Shown here piece by piece: positions 1-8,651 of a DNA stretch of 64,000 nucleotides; within the stretch, counting starts at the first letter, position 1; each line of letters opens with the position of its first letter. This stretch comes from Novosphingobium sp. FKTRR1 (GTDB lineage: Bacteria > Pseudomonadota > Alphaproteobacteria > Sphingomonadales > Sphingomonadaceae), in NCBI RefSeq assembly GCF_020404405.1, contig NZ_JAIZDA010000022.1, positions 1 to 64,000 on the forward strand, given 5' to 3'. The translations under genes were made by a program, and so were the position numbers. The notes beneath the pieces were generated by a model. The model saw only the letters and a program-made list of their open reading frames with translations. It was not told the origin of the DNA and ran no database searches.

Positions 1-221
1 CCCGCACCTTCCCGCATATGCTTGCGGCGAGCGGTATCAGTCCAGGGCATGTGCTTCCTCCATCGTCTCGACAACGACGCTGAATCACAACCTACTGATA
101 TCGCTCAACCACTTTTCGCTCGGGCTCTAAGGCGATTGCCGCAATACCGCCGCAAAGTTGCGCTTTAACAGTCATCAACGCGCCGCCATCGGCTGTGCGC
201 CTTTGATCAAGGATCCGACTC

Positions 222-1028
222 GTGTCGCAAACCGCCGCCGATAATGCCAAGCTGCCGTTCTGGAAGCGCAGCCACTATCTTGACCGCATGACCCTGCGCG
301 AACTGACGGTCGCCTATTTCCAGCACTACACGATCGTGGCCTATCTTGCGATCACGGCGGTCAGCGTGGGCGTATTCGCGTTCCATCCTGCGGGCCTGAT
401 CCCCACGCTCGGGTCGATCGTGGTGGCCTTGCTGGTCTATCCGCTGGTCTGGCACCTGCTGCACCAATATGTGCTGCACAGCCGGTGGATGTGGAAGTGG
501 AAGATGCTCTCGCCGACGTGGAAGCGCATCCACTATGATCACCATCAGGATCCCAACAACCTCAACGTGCTGTTCGGCGCACTGCATACAACGGTGCCGA
601 CCGTGGCGCTGGCGACGATCCCGGTCGGCTGGCTGATCGGCGGGATCGGCGGGGCCGCCGCAGCCTTTGCCACCGGCATCCTGACCACCTGCTATTACGA
701 ATTCATGCACTGCATCCAGCATCTGGCGTTCAAGCCGCGCTGGAAGTGGGTGCAATTCATGAAGCAGCGCCATAACGAGCATCATTACTTCGACGAGGAC
801 GGCAACTTCGGCATCACCAACTATTTCTGGGACCGTGTGCTGGGCACGTTCTATGAAAAGAAGGATCGTCCGCACCGCTCGCCCACCGTGTTCAACCTTG
901 GCTATACCGAGGAAGTGGCGGTGAAATATCCGTGGGTGAAGGCGCTTTCAGGCGGTATCGCCTCTGGACACCCGCGCCGCCGCGTGCTGGGCAAGGAAGC
1001 GAACGAGCAGGACAGCAAGGCTGCCTGA
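222..1028 (+). CDS. Fatty acid hydroxylase / sterol desaturase superfamily membrane protein
   Basis: 268 aa membrane di-iron oxygenase of the fatty-acid hydroxylase family. The histidine clusters that bind the two irons are visible: HLLHQYVLH (H78, H81, H86), HYDHH (104-108), HCIQH (163-167) and HNEHH (184-188). Hydrophobic segments lie around residues 38-55, 62-80 and 128-158. Start is GTG at 222, with AAGGA 8 nt upstream. It lies 56 nt before a long GNAT acyltransferase on the same strand, so the two are probably co-transcribed. In sphingomonads such an enzyme could 2-hydroxylate the amide-linked fatty acid of glycosphingolipids; that role is inferred from the neighbour, not shown by the sequence. 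Family call is firm, substrate unknown. Confidence 0.85.
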   Translation: MSQTAADNAKLPFWKRSHYLDRMTLRELTVAYFQHYTIVAYLAITAVSVGVFAFHPAGLIPTLGSIVVALLVYPLVWHLLHQYVLHSRWMWKWKMLSPTWKRIHYDHHQDPNNLNVLFGALHTTVPTVALATIPVGWLIGGIGGAAAAFATGILTTCYYEFMHCIQHLAFKPRWKWVQFMKQRHNEHHYFDEDGNFGITNYFWDRVLGTFYEKKDRPHRSPTVFNLGYTEEVAVKYPWVKALSGGIASGHPRRRVLGKEANEQDSKAA

Positions 1029-1084
1029 CGCACGCCCCCGCGGGGTGGGCGTCGGTGCCGGCCTCCGGGGAGCAGACCAGACCA

Positions 1085-2236
1085 ATGACCGCAATCTCGA
1101 TTACTCCGGTGGTGACCAAGGCCGACCGCGCCGCTTTCGTGGATCTGGCCTATCGCCTCAACGCTGCCGATCCGGCCTGGGTTCCGCCACTGCGGATGGA
1201 GGCCATGGAACTGGTCACGCCGGGCAAGAACCCGTTCTTCGAACACGCCGACGTGCAGCTTTTTCTTGCCCGCCGGGACGGCAAAGTGGTCGGACGGATT
1301 TCGGCGCATATCGATCACCTTGCCGTTGCCATGGACCCGGTGCAGGGCATGGGACCGGGCACCGGCAACTGGGGCCTGCTTGAGGCTGAGGATCAGGCGA
1401 CTGCCACTGCCTTGATCGCCCGTGCCGAGGATTGGCTGCGCGAAAAGGGCATGAACCGCGTGCTGGCCCCGCTGTCGATGTCGATCTGGGAAGAGCCGGG
1501 GCAACTGACCAAGGGCTTCGACCACGCACCCACGGTGATGATGGGCCACCAGCCCGAACGCTACAACACCTGGATCAAGGCGCTTGGCTATCTGCCGGCC
1601 AAGACGCTCAAGACCTTTGAACTGGACATTACCAAGCCGTTTCCGCCGCTGATCCAGCGCATCGTGGCTTCGGGCGAGAAGAACCAGCGCATCCGCATCC
1701 GCAATGTCGACCGCAGCAAGTTCGCCAGCGAAGCGGCGCTGATCCTCGACATTCTCAACGATGCGTGGTCGGACAACTGGGGTTTCGTGCCCTTCACCGA
1801 CACCGAAATCGGCTACGCCGGCAAGAAGTTCAAGCCGATCGTGCGCGAAGACCTGATCATGGTGGCCGAATACGACGGCGAGCCGGTGGCCTTCATGATG
1901 ACGCTGCCCGACCTCAACGAAGCGATCAAGCCGATGGGCGGCAAGCTGTTCCCGTTCAACTGGATCAAGCTGCTGCGCTGGCTCAACAAGCCGCGCGTGC
2001 GCACCATGCGCGTGCCCTTGATGGGCGTGCGCAAGAAGCTGCAGTCGTCGCGCCTTGCCAGCCAGTTGGCCTTCATGATGATCGAATACATCCGCCGCAA
2101 TTCGGTGGAGCGCTATGGCGCCACCCGCGGCGAAATCGGCTGGATCCTTGAGGACAATCAGGGGATGGTCGCCATCGCCGATGCCATCGACAGCCACGTC
2201 AACAAGGAATACGAGATCTACCAGAAGGGGTTGTAA
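1085..2236 (+). CDS. Long GNAT-family N-acyltransferase, candidate bacterial ceramide synthase-like protein
   Basis: 383 aa, much longer than a single GNAT domain. The N-terminal block (NAADPAWVPPLRME, then NPFFEHADVQLFLA and GKVVGRISAHID) is typical of the two-domain acyltransferase family annotated as GNAT N-acetyltransferase, to which, from memory, the Caulobacter ceramide synthase bCerS belongs. ATG at 1085 is chosen because GGGGAGCAG precedes it; an upstream in-frame extension would overlap the previous gene. If it is bCerS-like it would N-acylate a sphingoid base at the inner membrane, and the adjacent hydroxylase would modify the acyl chain. A generic acyltransferase is the alternative. 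The family is firm, the ceramide role is a hypothesis. Confidence 0.75.
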   Translation: MTAISITPVVTKADRAAFVDLAYRLNAADPAWVPPLRMEAMELVTPGKNPFFEHADVQLFLARRDGKVVGRISAHIDHLAVAMDPVQGMGPGTGNWGLLEAEDQATATALIARAEDWLREKGMNRVLAPLSMSIWEEPGQLTKGFDHAPTVMMGHQPERYNTWIKALGYLPAKTLKTFELDITKPFPPLIQRIVASGEKNQRIRIRNVDRSKFASEAALILDILNDAWSDNWGFVPFTDTEIGYAGKKFKPIVREDLIMVAEYDGEPVAFMMTLPDLNEAIKPMGGKLFPFNWIKLLRWLNKPRVRTMRVPLMGVRKKLQSSRLASQLAFMMIEYIRRNSVERYGATRGEIGWILEDNQGMVAIADAIDSHVNKEYEIYQKGL

Positions 2237-2373
2237 GACCGGAGGCAATGTCGGGTCCGAGCGAACCGGCATCAATTCGGCGCGCACGGCCACGGTTTCG
2301 CAACTCTTGCTTTCCGATCAGGGCAGGCAAGGCCTTGATCGCACAGGCATGAAGGCGCAAGACTGAGCAGGTC

Positions 2374-3564
2374 ATGGCCAGCCTTCCGGACCCGTCCGCC
2401 CCTCCGATCACCGCCGATCCCGCAGCCCTTGCGGCAGAGGACAACCGCACGCGCACCCAGTCGGCGATCGTGCTGTTGCTGATGCTGGGGCTGTTCCTTG
2501 CGCTGCCCTTCGTGCTGTCGATCGGTGCGGTAGTGTTCCTGCCGCCGGTGACGGCCTTGATCTTTTCCATCGTGCTCTCGCCTCTGGCGGATCGGCTGGT
2601 GCGGATCGGCGTGCCCAACATGCTTGCCTCGGCATTGTCGCTGCTGCTCATGCTGGCGATCGTGGTGGTGGTGCTGGCGGTGATTCTGGCGCCCGCATTC
2701 GACATGGTCGATCAGGTTCCCGCCATGGCGCGCGAGGTGGCACGGCGCTTTGCCGAAGTGCGCAACCAGATGGACTGGCTGACCGATTTCAACCGGCAGT
2801 TGGGACGGCTGGTCGGCCATCCCACGCGCGAGGTGTCGCTGGCTTCGCCCTCGGTGATCGAACAACTGGCCTTTGCCACGCCCAGCGTGGTGCTCGAAAC
2901 GCTGCTGACGATCCTGATGACGTTCTTCATGATCGAGGCGCGGGTGCGGATGCGCCGCCGCCTGCTGGTGCAGCACGCCAGTTCGACCGCCTCGGTACGC
3001 ATCGCGCGGGTCTTGCGCGATGTGCAGGATCGGGTGGCCAGCTACATCCTGACGGTCGCGCAGATCAATCTTGCGGTCGGCGCGATCGTGGCCGGAGGCG
3101 CTTATGGCTGGGGCATGGCCGCGCCGGTGATGTGGGGCGGGCTGGCCTTCGTGCTCAATTTCCTGCCCTATCTGGGCCCGCTGGTGATGGTGTCGCTGCT
3201 GGCGCTGGTCGGATTGGGCTCGGCCAGCACGGTGCCGCTGGGGCTGGTGCCGCCGCTGGCATTTCTAGCGCTTCACGCGTTGGAAGCCAACGTCGTGACA
3301 CCGGCGATTCTGGGCGCGCGGTTCACGCTCAACCCGGTGTCGATCCTGATCGCGTTCGGCTATTTCACATGGATCTGGGGCCCGCTCGGGGCGATCCTGT
3401 CGGTGCCGATCCTGCTGACGATATCGGCGTTCATCGACCACCTCGGCCGCCCGAACATCGTCGGTTTCCTGTTCGGTGAACCGTTGTTCGAGCCCGGTCG
3501 ACTGGCGCATGTGTCGATCTCGGACACGCCGACCGACGAAGCTGAAACCGGCCTGATGCTCTGA
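2374..3564 (+). CDS. AI-2E family transporter (PerM/TqsA superfamily)
   Basis: 396 aa inner-membrane protein. There are two hydrophobic segments near residues 30-75, one near 85-110, a hydrophilic middle region (about 115-215), then a dense set of membrane segments in the C-terminal half with the family block LNFLPYLGPLV and the final GPLGAILSVPILL. Family members export or exchange small molecules; AI-2 transport has been shown for only a few, so the substrate is open. Start ATG 2374 follows AGCAGG. It lies 137 nt after the acyltransferase and probably has its own promoter. A hairpin follows its stop. Confidence 0.85.
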   Translation: MASLPDPSAPPITADPAALAAEDNRTRTQSAIVLLLMLGLFLALPFVLSIGAVVFLPPVTALIFSIVLSPLADRLVRIGVPNMLASALSLLLMLAIVVVVLAVILAPAFDMVDQVPAMAREVARRFAEVRNQMDWLTDFNRQLGRLVGHPTREVSLASPSVIEQLAFATPSVVLETLLTILMTFFMIEARVRMRRRLLVQHASSTASVRIARVLRDVQDRVASYILTVAQINLAVGAIVAGGAYGWGMAAPVMWGGLAFVLNFLPYLGPLVMVSLLALVGLGSASTVPLGLVPPLAFLALHALEANVVTPAILGARFTLNPVSILIAFGYFTWIWGPLGAILSVPILLTISAFIDHLGRPNIVGFLFGEPLFEPGRLAHVSISDTPTDEAETGLML

Positions 3565-3572
3565 AACATATA

Positions 3573-3601
3573 CTCCGGCGCTGCCCGATGCAGCGCCGGA
3601 G
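3573..3601. terminator. Bidirectional hairpin between the AI-2E transporter and sodB
   Basis: Perfect 11-bp stem CTCCGGCGCTG / CAGCGCCGGAG with a 7-nt loop (CCCGATG), in the 65-bp gap between two convergent genes. There is no clear T tract on either side, so it may act as a transcript-end stabiliser as much as an intrinsic terminator. Confidence 0.65.
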
Positions 3602-3629
3602 CGATGTCATGCCGTTACCGGCAGGCCAA

Positions 3630-4244
3630 TCAGGCCGGATACGTCCACAGCGTGCCGCGCGCGAAGTTCTCGGCGGCAAAGCCCCAGTTGAGGTGCTTTT
3701 CGGTCACGGCCTTCAGGTAGGCCGGGCGCAGGTTCTTGTGGTCGAGGTAATAGGCATGCTCCCACAGGTCGATGACCAGCAGCGGGTTGCCCGACAGATC
3801 GGCATAGGAAGCCGCGTCGTGCGTCTGTTCGACGCTGAGCTTGCCGTCCTTGGCCACCAGCCACACCCAGCCCGACGCGAAGTGTGCAGCGCCTTGCGCG
3901 GCCAGTTCGGTCAGCAGACCGGCGAGCGAACCGAACGAGGTGTCGATCGCGGCGGCCAGATCGCCTTCGGGGGTCTGGGCTTCAGCGCTCAGGCTGTGCC
4001 AGTAGAAACCGTGGTTCCACGTCTGCGCGCTGTTGTTGAACAGGCCCTTGTTGCCCTGTGCGATGGCGGCGGCAACGATGTCTTCCAGCGGCTTGCCGGC
4101 AAGATCGGTGCCTTCGACCGCGGTGTTGGTGCGATCGACGTAAGTCTGATGGTGCTTGCCATGATGGGTCTGCAGCGTGGTGGCCGAAATCGTCGGCTCC
4201 AGCGCGGTATCGGCATAAGGCAGCGGGGAAAGGGTGATGGCCAT
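3630..4244 (-). CDS. sodB: Superoxide dismutase [Fe]
   Basis: 204 aa cytoplasmic enzyme converting superoxide to peroxide and oxygen. The metal-site blocks are present: HHGKHHQTYVD with the first histidine ligand, NNSAQTWNHGFYW with the second, and DLWEHAYYLDHKN with the Asp and last His ligands. The Gln in AQTWNH in the N-terminal half is the arrangement of iron enzymes rather than manganese ones. Start ATG at 4244 has GGAGCG just upstream and gives a standard length; an upstream in-frame Met has no support. 134 nt separate it from the upstream dicarboxylate symporter gene on the same strand, enough for its own promoter. Confidence 0.95.
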   Translation of the reverse strand: MAITLSPLPYADTALEPTISATTLQTHHGKHHQTYVDRTNTAVEGTDLAGKPLEDIVAAAIAQGNKGLFNNSAQTWNHGFYWHSLSAEAQTPEGDLAAAIDTSFGSLAGLLTELAAQGAAHFASGWVWLVAKDGKLSVEQTHDAASYADLSGNPLLVIDLWEHAYYLDHKNLRPAYLKAVTEKHLNWGFAAENFARGTLWTYPA

Positions 4245-4378
4245 GGGTCGCTCCGGTTGGTTGTAGTTGACGCCTGTGAGCCCTGCGCGAGGCGTGGCTT
4301 TCCTTCGACTAGGAAGTTTGCCGGGCAAAGCCAGCAAGTTTTTCTAAAACGACCCGCAAGGACATATGATCATGACAG

Positions 4379-5719
4379 CTATGCTCGGTCCGGCGCGTGC
4401 TCTGCCCGGTCGGTCGCATCGGCGTCAAAGGTCGCCCGATCGACCGCGCACGTGACCGCAACGTCCATCGTCACGTTGCCCAGCGTACGCATCAGGTCGG
4501 GCAGAACCTCGACCGCAACGAGCAGCGCCAGCGGCGCCACCGGCACGCCCATCGCCAGCGCGATCGGTCCGACCGAGGCGATGAAACTGATCGTTCCGGG
4601 CAGGCTGACCGAACTGAGCGCCACCAGTACGGCCATGATCCCGCCCGAAATCAGCACTTGTGGGGTGAGGTCGACCGCGTACCAGCGCGCGACGTAGACG
4701 ACGACCGCAAGGTTCATCGCCGGGCTGGTGGCGCGGAACAGCGAAACCGCCAGCGGCAGCACGAATTCGGCAGTGGTCTCGCGCGCCTTCAGGTTCTTGC
4801 AGGCGCCGAGCATGGTCGGCAGCGAAGCGAGCGAACTTTGCGTCGACAGGGCGAACGCCTGCACCGGCAGCATCGCGCGGGCAAAGGCGCCCAACCGCTT
4901 GCGCGCGCCCACCACCGCGACGGCATAAGCCGCAAGGAACACGACCGAGCCGGTCAGCGTCACCACCACCACGTAATGCGCGAGCGCGCCGATCGCGGCG
5001 GGACCGCTCTTGGCGGCCACCGTGAGGCTGAGCGCCAGCACGCCGACCGGCGCCAGCGCCAGCACCCAGCCGATCACCACCAGCATGGCCGAAGCGATCG
5101 CGGCAAAAAACGTGGCGAGCAGATCGCGCTGGCTGGCGATCAGTCGCGTGCTGGCGATGGCGAACACCGCCATGAACAGGATCATCGGCAGCATGCGGTC
5201 TTTTGCTGCGGCATCGAGCACGTTGGTCGGCACGATCGAGAGCAGGTAATCGGCCAGTCCCGGTACCGGACCGCTTGGTGGCGCTGCCAGACTCGATCTC
5301 AGTGCCTCGCCCGCGCTGCCCGGAATCGGCCAGATGTCGAGCAGCAGCGAGGTGATCCCCATCCCGACCACCGCGCCGAACGCCAGCAGCAGGAAGAACG
5401 TGGCCACCGCGCGGCGGGCCAGTGCGCCCGCGCTGGCCGTGGCGACGGTCTGGACGATACCGGTAAACAGCAGCGCCGCCACCAGCGGCACGATCGTGGC
5501 CTGCAGCGCGCGCAGCCACAGGTCGCCCACCGGACCGCTGATCGCCAATACCGGCGGCAGCGCCTGCGGTGCGTAGAATGCCAGTGCCAACCCGCCCAGC
5601 AGTCCGCCGACGAGCGCGGACAGCGTCCAGCCTGCCGGAACCTGCGGGATCGGCGGCAATGTCAATGCTGCGGCGCGGGGCGGCAAATCCGGTGAAGGAT
5701 TGGTTAGCGGTTGGTTCAT
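4379..5719 (-). CDS. Dicarboxylate/amino acid:cation symporter (DAACS family)
   Basis: 446 aa, about eight membrane segments plus re-entrant loops. The family signatures are visible: ALQATIVPLVAALLFTGIV early, SLASLPTMLGACKNL (the serine-rich re-entrant loop area) and FRATSPAMNLAVVVYVARW near the C-terminal substrate/cation site. It couples uptake of a C4-dicarboxylate or acidic amino acid to Na+ or H+; substrate cannot be read from the sequence. Start ATG 5719. It is divergent from glmM across a 124-bp promoter region. Confidence 0.88.
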   Translation of the reverse strand: MNQPLTNPSPDLPPRAAALTLPPIPQVPAGWTLSALVGGLLGGLALAFYAPQALPPVLAISGPVGDLWLRALQATIVPLVAALLFTGIVQTVATASAGALARRAVATFFLLLAFGAVVGMGITSLLLDIWPIPGSAGEALRSSLAAPPSGPVPGLADYLLSIVPTNVLDAAAKDRMLPMILFMAVFAIASTRLIASQRDLLATFFAAIASAMLVVIGWVLALAPVGVLALSLTVAAKSGPAAIGALAHYVVVVTLTGSVVFLAAYAVAVVGARKRLGAFARAMLPVQAFALSTQSSLASLPTMLGACKNLKARETTAEFVLPLAVSLFRATSPAMNLAVVVYVARWYAVDLTPQVLISGGIMAVLVALSSVSLPGTISFIASVGPIALAMGVPVAPLALLVAVEVLPDLMRTLGNVTMDVAVTCAVDRATFDADATDRAEHAPDRA

Positions 5720-5843
5720 GTCTTCGCCAGATTAATGGTCTATGGACGCTTGGCAATCGGTCGTGCGTACATAAGGTGCGCAGGGCCGCATCGGGGCGGC
5801 ACAGGGGCCGCCAAGGGCTTGGCAAAGGACCGGATTTTTCACG

Positions 5844-7181
5844 ATGGGACGCAAATATTTCGGCACCGACGGGATTCGCGGTCGGACCAATGCAGGCGTG
5901 ATGACCGCAACCACCGCGATGAAAGTGGGGCAGGCAGCCGGTACGTACTTCCAGCGGGGCGATCATCGCCATCGCGTGGTGATCGGCAAGGACACGCGCC
6001 TTTCGGGCTACATGCTTGAAAACGCGATGACCGCCGGGTTCACCAGCGTGGGCATGGACGTGGTGCTGGTCGGTCCGATGCCGACGCCCGCCGTGGCGCT
6101 GCTGACGCGCGAGATGCGCGCCGACGTGGGCGTGATGATCTCGGCCAGCCACAACCCCTATGAGGATAACGGCATCAAGCTGTTCGGTCCCGACGGGTTC
6201 AAGCTGTCGGACGAGGACGAACTGGCGATCGAGGCGCTGATCGATCAGGAACTGGCGCTTGCCGCGTCCGAGGATGTGGGGCGGGCCCGCCGCATCGAGG
6301 ACGCGCGCGGCCGTTACATCCACGCGGTCAAGGCCAGCCTGCCGCACAACGTCCGCCTCGACGGGCTGCGCATCGTGGTCGATTGCGCCAATGGTGCGGC
6401 CTATCACGTCGCCCCGTCGGCGTTGTGGGAACTGGGCGCAGAGGTCATCGCGATCGGCGTCGAGCCCAACGGCAAGAACATCAACGCCGGGGTCGGCTCG
6501 ACCCACCTTGACGCGCTCAAGACCAAAGTGCGCGAAGTGCGCGCCGATATCGGCATCGCGCTCGATGGTGATGCCGACCGGCTGATCGTGGTCGATGAAC
6601 GCAGCCAGACCGTCGACGGCGACCAGATCATGGCGCTGATCGGCAGCCGCATGGCCGACCTTGGCGCGCTGCGTGGCGGTGGGGTGGTCGCCACGGTGAT
6701 GTCGAACCTGGGGCTGGAACGCTTTCTGGCCGGGCGCGGACTTGAACTGGTGCGCACCGCGGTGGGCGACCGCAACGTGTTGGAACACATGCGCGAACAC
6801 GGCTACAATGTGGGCGGCGAGCAGTCGGGGCACATGATCCTGATCGACCACGCCACCACCGGCGATGGAACGATCGCCGCGCTGCAAGTGCTGGCCGCGC
6901 TCGTCGCCAGCGGCAAACCCGCCAGCGAGACTCTGCACTTGTTCGATCCGGTGCCGCAACTGCTCAAGAACGTACGCTTTGCCGGGGGCAAGCCACTCGA
7001 GGCCGAGAGCGTCAAGGCGGTGATCGCCGAAGCCGAAGCGGAACTGGCGGGCAAGGGGCGACTGGTCATCCGTCCGTCGGGCACCGAGCCGGTTATCCGC
7101 GTGATGGCCGAAGGCGACGATGCACGACAGGTCGCCGACGTGGTAGAGCGCATTTGCGACGCCGTGCGCCGCGCGGCGTGA
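5844..7181 (+). CDS. glmM: Phosphoglucosamine mutase
   Basis: 445 aa, the usual length. It converts glucosamine-6-phosphate to glucosamine-1-phosphate for UDP-GlcNAc, feeding peptidoglycan and lipid A. The phosphoserine loop ISASHNPYED places the catalytic Ser at residue 102, the metal-binding loop DGDADR is present, a sugar-binding GGEQSGH follows, and the C-terminal phosphate-binding block RPSGTEPVIRVM is intact. The N-terminus KYFGTDGIRG is canonical. It is followed after 14 nt by a small zinc-ribbon gene. Confidence 0.97.
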   Translation: MGRKYFGTDGIRGRTNAGVMTATTAMKVGQAAGTYFQRGDHRHRVVIGKDTRLSGYMLENAMTAGFTSVGMDVVLVGPMPTPAVALLTREMRADVGVMISASHNPYEDNGIKLFGPDGFKLSDEDELAIEALIDQELALAASEDVGRARRIEDARGRYIHAVKASLPHNVRLDGLRIVVDCANGAAYHVAPSALWELGAEVIAIGVEPNGKNINAGVGSTHLDALKTKVREVRADIGIALDGDADRLIVVDERSQTVDGDQIMALIGSRMADLGALRGGGVVATVMSNLGLERFLAGRGLELVRTAVGDRNVLEHMREHGYNVGGEQSGHMILIDHATTGDGTIAALQVLAALVASGKPASETLHLFDPVPQLLKNVRFAGGKPLEAESVKAVIAEAEAELAGKGRLVIRPSGTEPVIRVMAEGDDARQVADVVERICDAVRRAA

Positions 7182-7195
7182 GCAGGAGAGAATCG

Positions 7196-7423
7196 ATGCT
7201 GGAAATGCGACCCGACTGCGAACGCTGCGGCACCGATCTACCGGCCGAAGCGCCCGGTGCCTTCATCTGTTCGTTCGAATGCACGTTTTGCGCCGAATGC
7301 GCCGAAGATCTGGATGACCGCTGCCCCAATTGCAGCGGCGAACTTGTCGATCGGCCGACGCGGGCCAGCGCCGCGCTGGCCAAGCACCCGGCATCAACCG
7401 AGCGCAAGTTCCGCCGGGCCTGA
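7196..7423 (+). CDS. DUF1272-type small zinc-ribbon protein
   Basis: 75 aa. Eight cysteines in pairs (CERC at 8-11, then C25, C29, CAEC at 32-35, CPNC at 43-46) give a double zinc-binding fold; the tail is basic. This matches the DUF1272 family, whose function is unknown. Start ATG 7196 is chosen because GGAGAG lies just upstream; an earlier start at 7154 would overlap glmM. Co-transcription with glmM is likely from the 14-nt spacing. Confidence 0.85.
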   Translation: MLEMRPDCERCGTDLPAEAPGAFICSFECTFCAECAEDLDDRCPNCSGELVDRPTRASAALAKHPASTERKFRRA

Positions 7424-7432
7424 GCCGGACAA

Positions 7433-7460
7433 CGCCCCCTCCTGCGCGCAAGAGGGGGCG
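7433..7460. terminator. Hairpin terminator between the DUF1272 gene and the CsgG-like gene
   Basis: Inverted repeat CGCCCCCTC / GAGGGGGCG: a 9-bp stem with a 10-nt loop in the 54-bp gap between convergent genes. No strong T tract. Confidence 0.7.
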
Positions 7461-7477
7461 TCCGGTCATTCTGCGGG

Positions 7478-8461
7478 TCAGTTGGCCGGGGCGAGCTTGG
7501 TGTTGAGCACCCAGCCGACGTTATCGTTTTCATCGGCCACTTCCCACCACAGGCCGTCCTTCTTGCCGGTGGGGTACAGCTTGTCGCCGGGGTTCAGGCT
7601 GCGGATCGCCTTGGCCCCTGGCAACGCAGCGGCGCGCATCACGACCGGCGCGATCGCGGCGAATACCTTGGCCGGAGCAGCTTCGGCGGTGCCGGTGGAG
7701 CCGACCTCGACCCCGCCAAGCTGGTCGACCAGCTTCCGATAGGCGTCGATGAACGAGAGCGTCACGATGCGGCCGATGTCGGTGTTGTCATAGCCGCCGC
7801 CGACCGCGCCCACACCGATCCCGCCGAAAAAGCCGCCACCGCCGCCGAAGCTGATGTCGTTCTTGGCAGCATAACCTTCGACCGTCGCGAGCGTTTCGGT
7901 GGTGCGCACGTTGGTGACCGAAAGCACGGTGTTGGCTTCAAGCTTGCGCGACTTGAGCCCGCCGACCAGTCCGCCGAAAGCGCCACCGATCAACCCGCCG
8001 ATGGCGCCTGCCGCGCCCGACCCTTGCGCATTGCTGTTGGCCGCCTGCACTTCGGCCTGCAGCACGTAGTCGGCGGCCTTGACCTGACCCAATCCAACGT
8101 TTGATCCGCGTTGCAGACCCAGCCCGCCGCCGATGTCGCGCTCACGCTGCGCCGCCTGCAGGCCCGTACCGCGATCGACGATGTTGAAGCAGCCCGAGCG
8201 CTGGACGATCACCTTGAGCAGCTTTTGCGGCGGGGCAAGGCTGTATTGCGTCCAGCCCGAGGGATCATCGCCATCGACAATCGAGATCGTGCCCAGCTTG
8301 CGCACGCAGTGGGGTACGTCGCTGACCGCCTGACGCTGCAGCTTTTCGGCGTTGGAAGGTTTGGCCTGCTGCGGTCCGGCAAGGGCGGCTTCGGGAGCCA
8401 GGCTGGCAAGGCAGGCCAGAACGGCTGCGATTGCACCGATATCATGCAAAACCCGCTTCAT
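7478..8461 (-). CDS. CsgG-like curli/holdfast-assembly domain protein with C-terminal SH3 domain
   Basis: 327 aa exported protein. A signal peptide (MKRVLHDIGAIAAVL..., cleavage after ALA near residue 28) is followed by a CsgG/HfaB-like domain (FNIVDRGTGL, then QAAQRERDIGGG and the ADYVLQAEVQ strand), with two glycine-rich stretches at about 145-165 and 205-220, and a C-terminal bacterial SH3 domain (about 265-327, PGDKLYPTGKKDGLWWEVADEN). CsgG relatives form outer-membrane secretion pores, but there is no lipobox cysteine and no curli or holdfast subunit nearby, so a periplasmic envelope role is equally possible. Start ATG 8461 gives a clean signal peptide. It is divergent from thiD. Confidence 0.72.
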   Translation of the reverse strand: MKRVLHDIGAIAAVLACLASLAPEAALAGPQQAKPSNAEKLQRQAVSDVPHCVRKLGTISIVDGDDPSGWTQYSLAPPQKLLKVIVQRSGCFNIVDRGTGLQAAQRERDIGGGLGLQRGSNVGLGQVKAADYVLQAEVQAANSNAQGSGAAGAIGGLIGGAFGGLVGGLKSRKLEANTVLSVTNVRTTETLATVEGYAAKNDISFGGGGGFFGGIGVGAVGGGYDNTDIGRIVTLSFIDAYRKLVDQLGGVEVGSTGTAEAAPAKVFAAIAPVVMRAAALPGAKAIRSLNPGDKLYPTGKKDGLWWEVADENDNVGWVLNTKLAPAN

Positions 8462-8651
8462 TACTGTTACCCCCGCCAATGGATTCGTCGCCAATTACTG
8501 TGGAACAACCAGAACGCTTATTCAATCCGATATACCTGCCTCAGCAAATAGCGCGCAGTTGACGACGATTTGGCGACATGGCCGCTGATCGAGGGCAAAC
8601 AAGGGGCAAGGCCCTTGTCAGACCCGCGATAGTTCGGCCAAGGACCGGGGC

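Noticed and set aside
1..221. A possible gene end at the left edge
   Set aside because: No frame with protein-like composition reaches into this stretch; it is treated as upstream region of the hydroxylase gene.
4425..6959. An 844-codon minus-strand frame covering part of the symporter and opposite glmM
   Set aside because: It crosses two well-supported genes and has only low-complexity sequence.
8462..8651. A TPP riboswitch upstream of thiD
   Set aside because: The conserved CUGAGA and ACCUGA blocks are missing.
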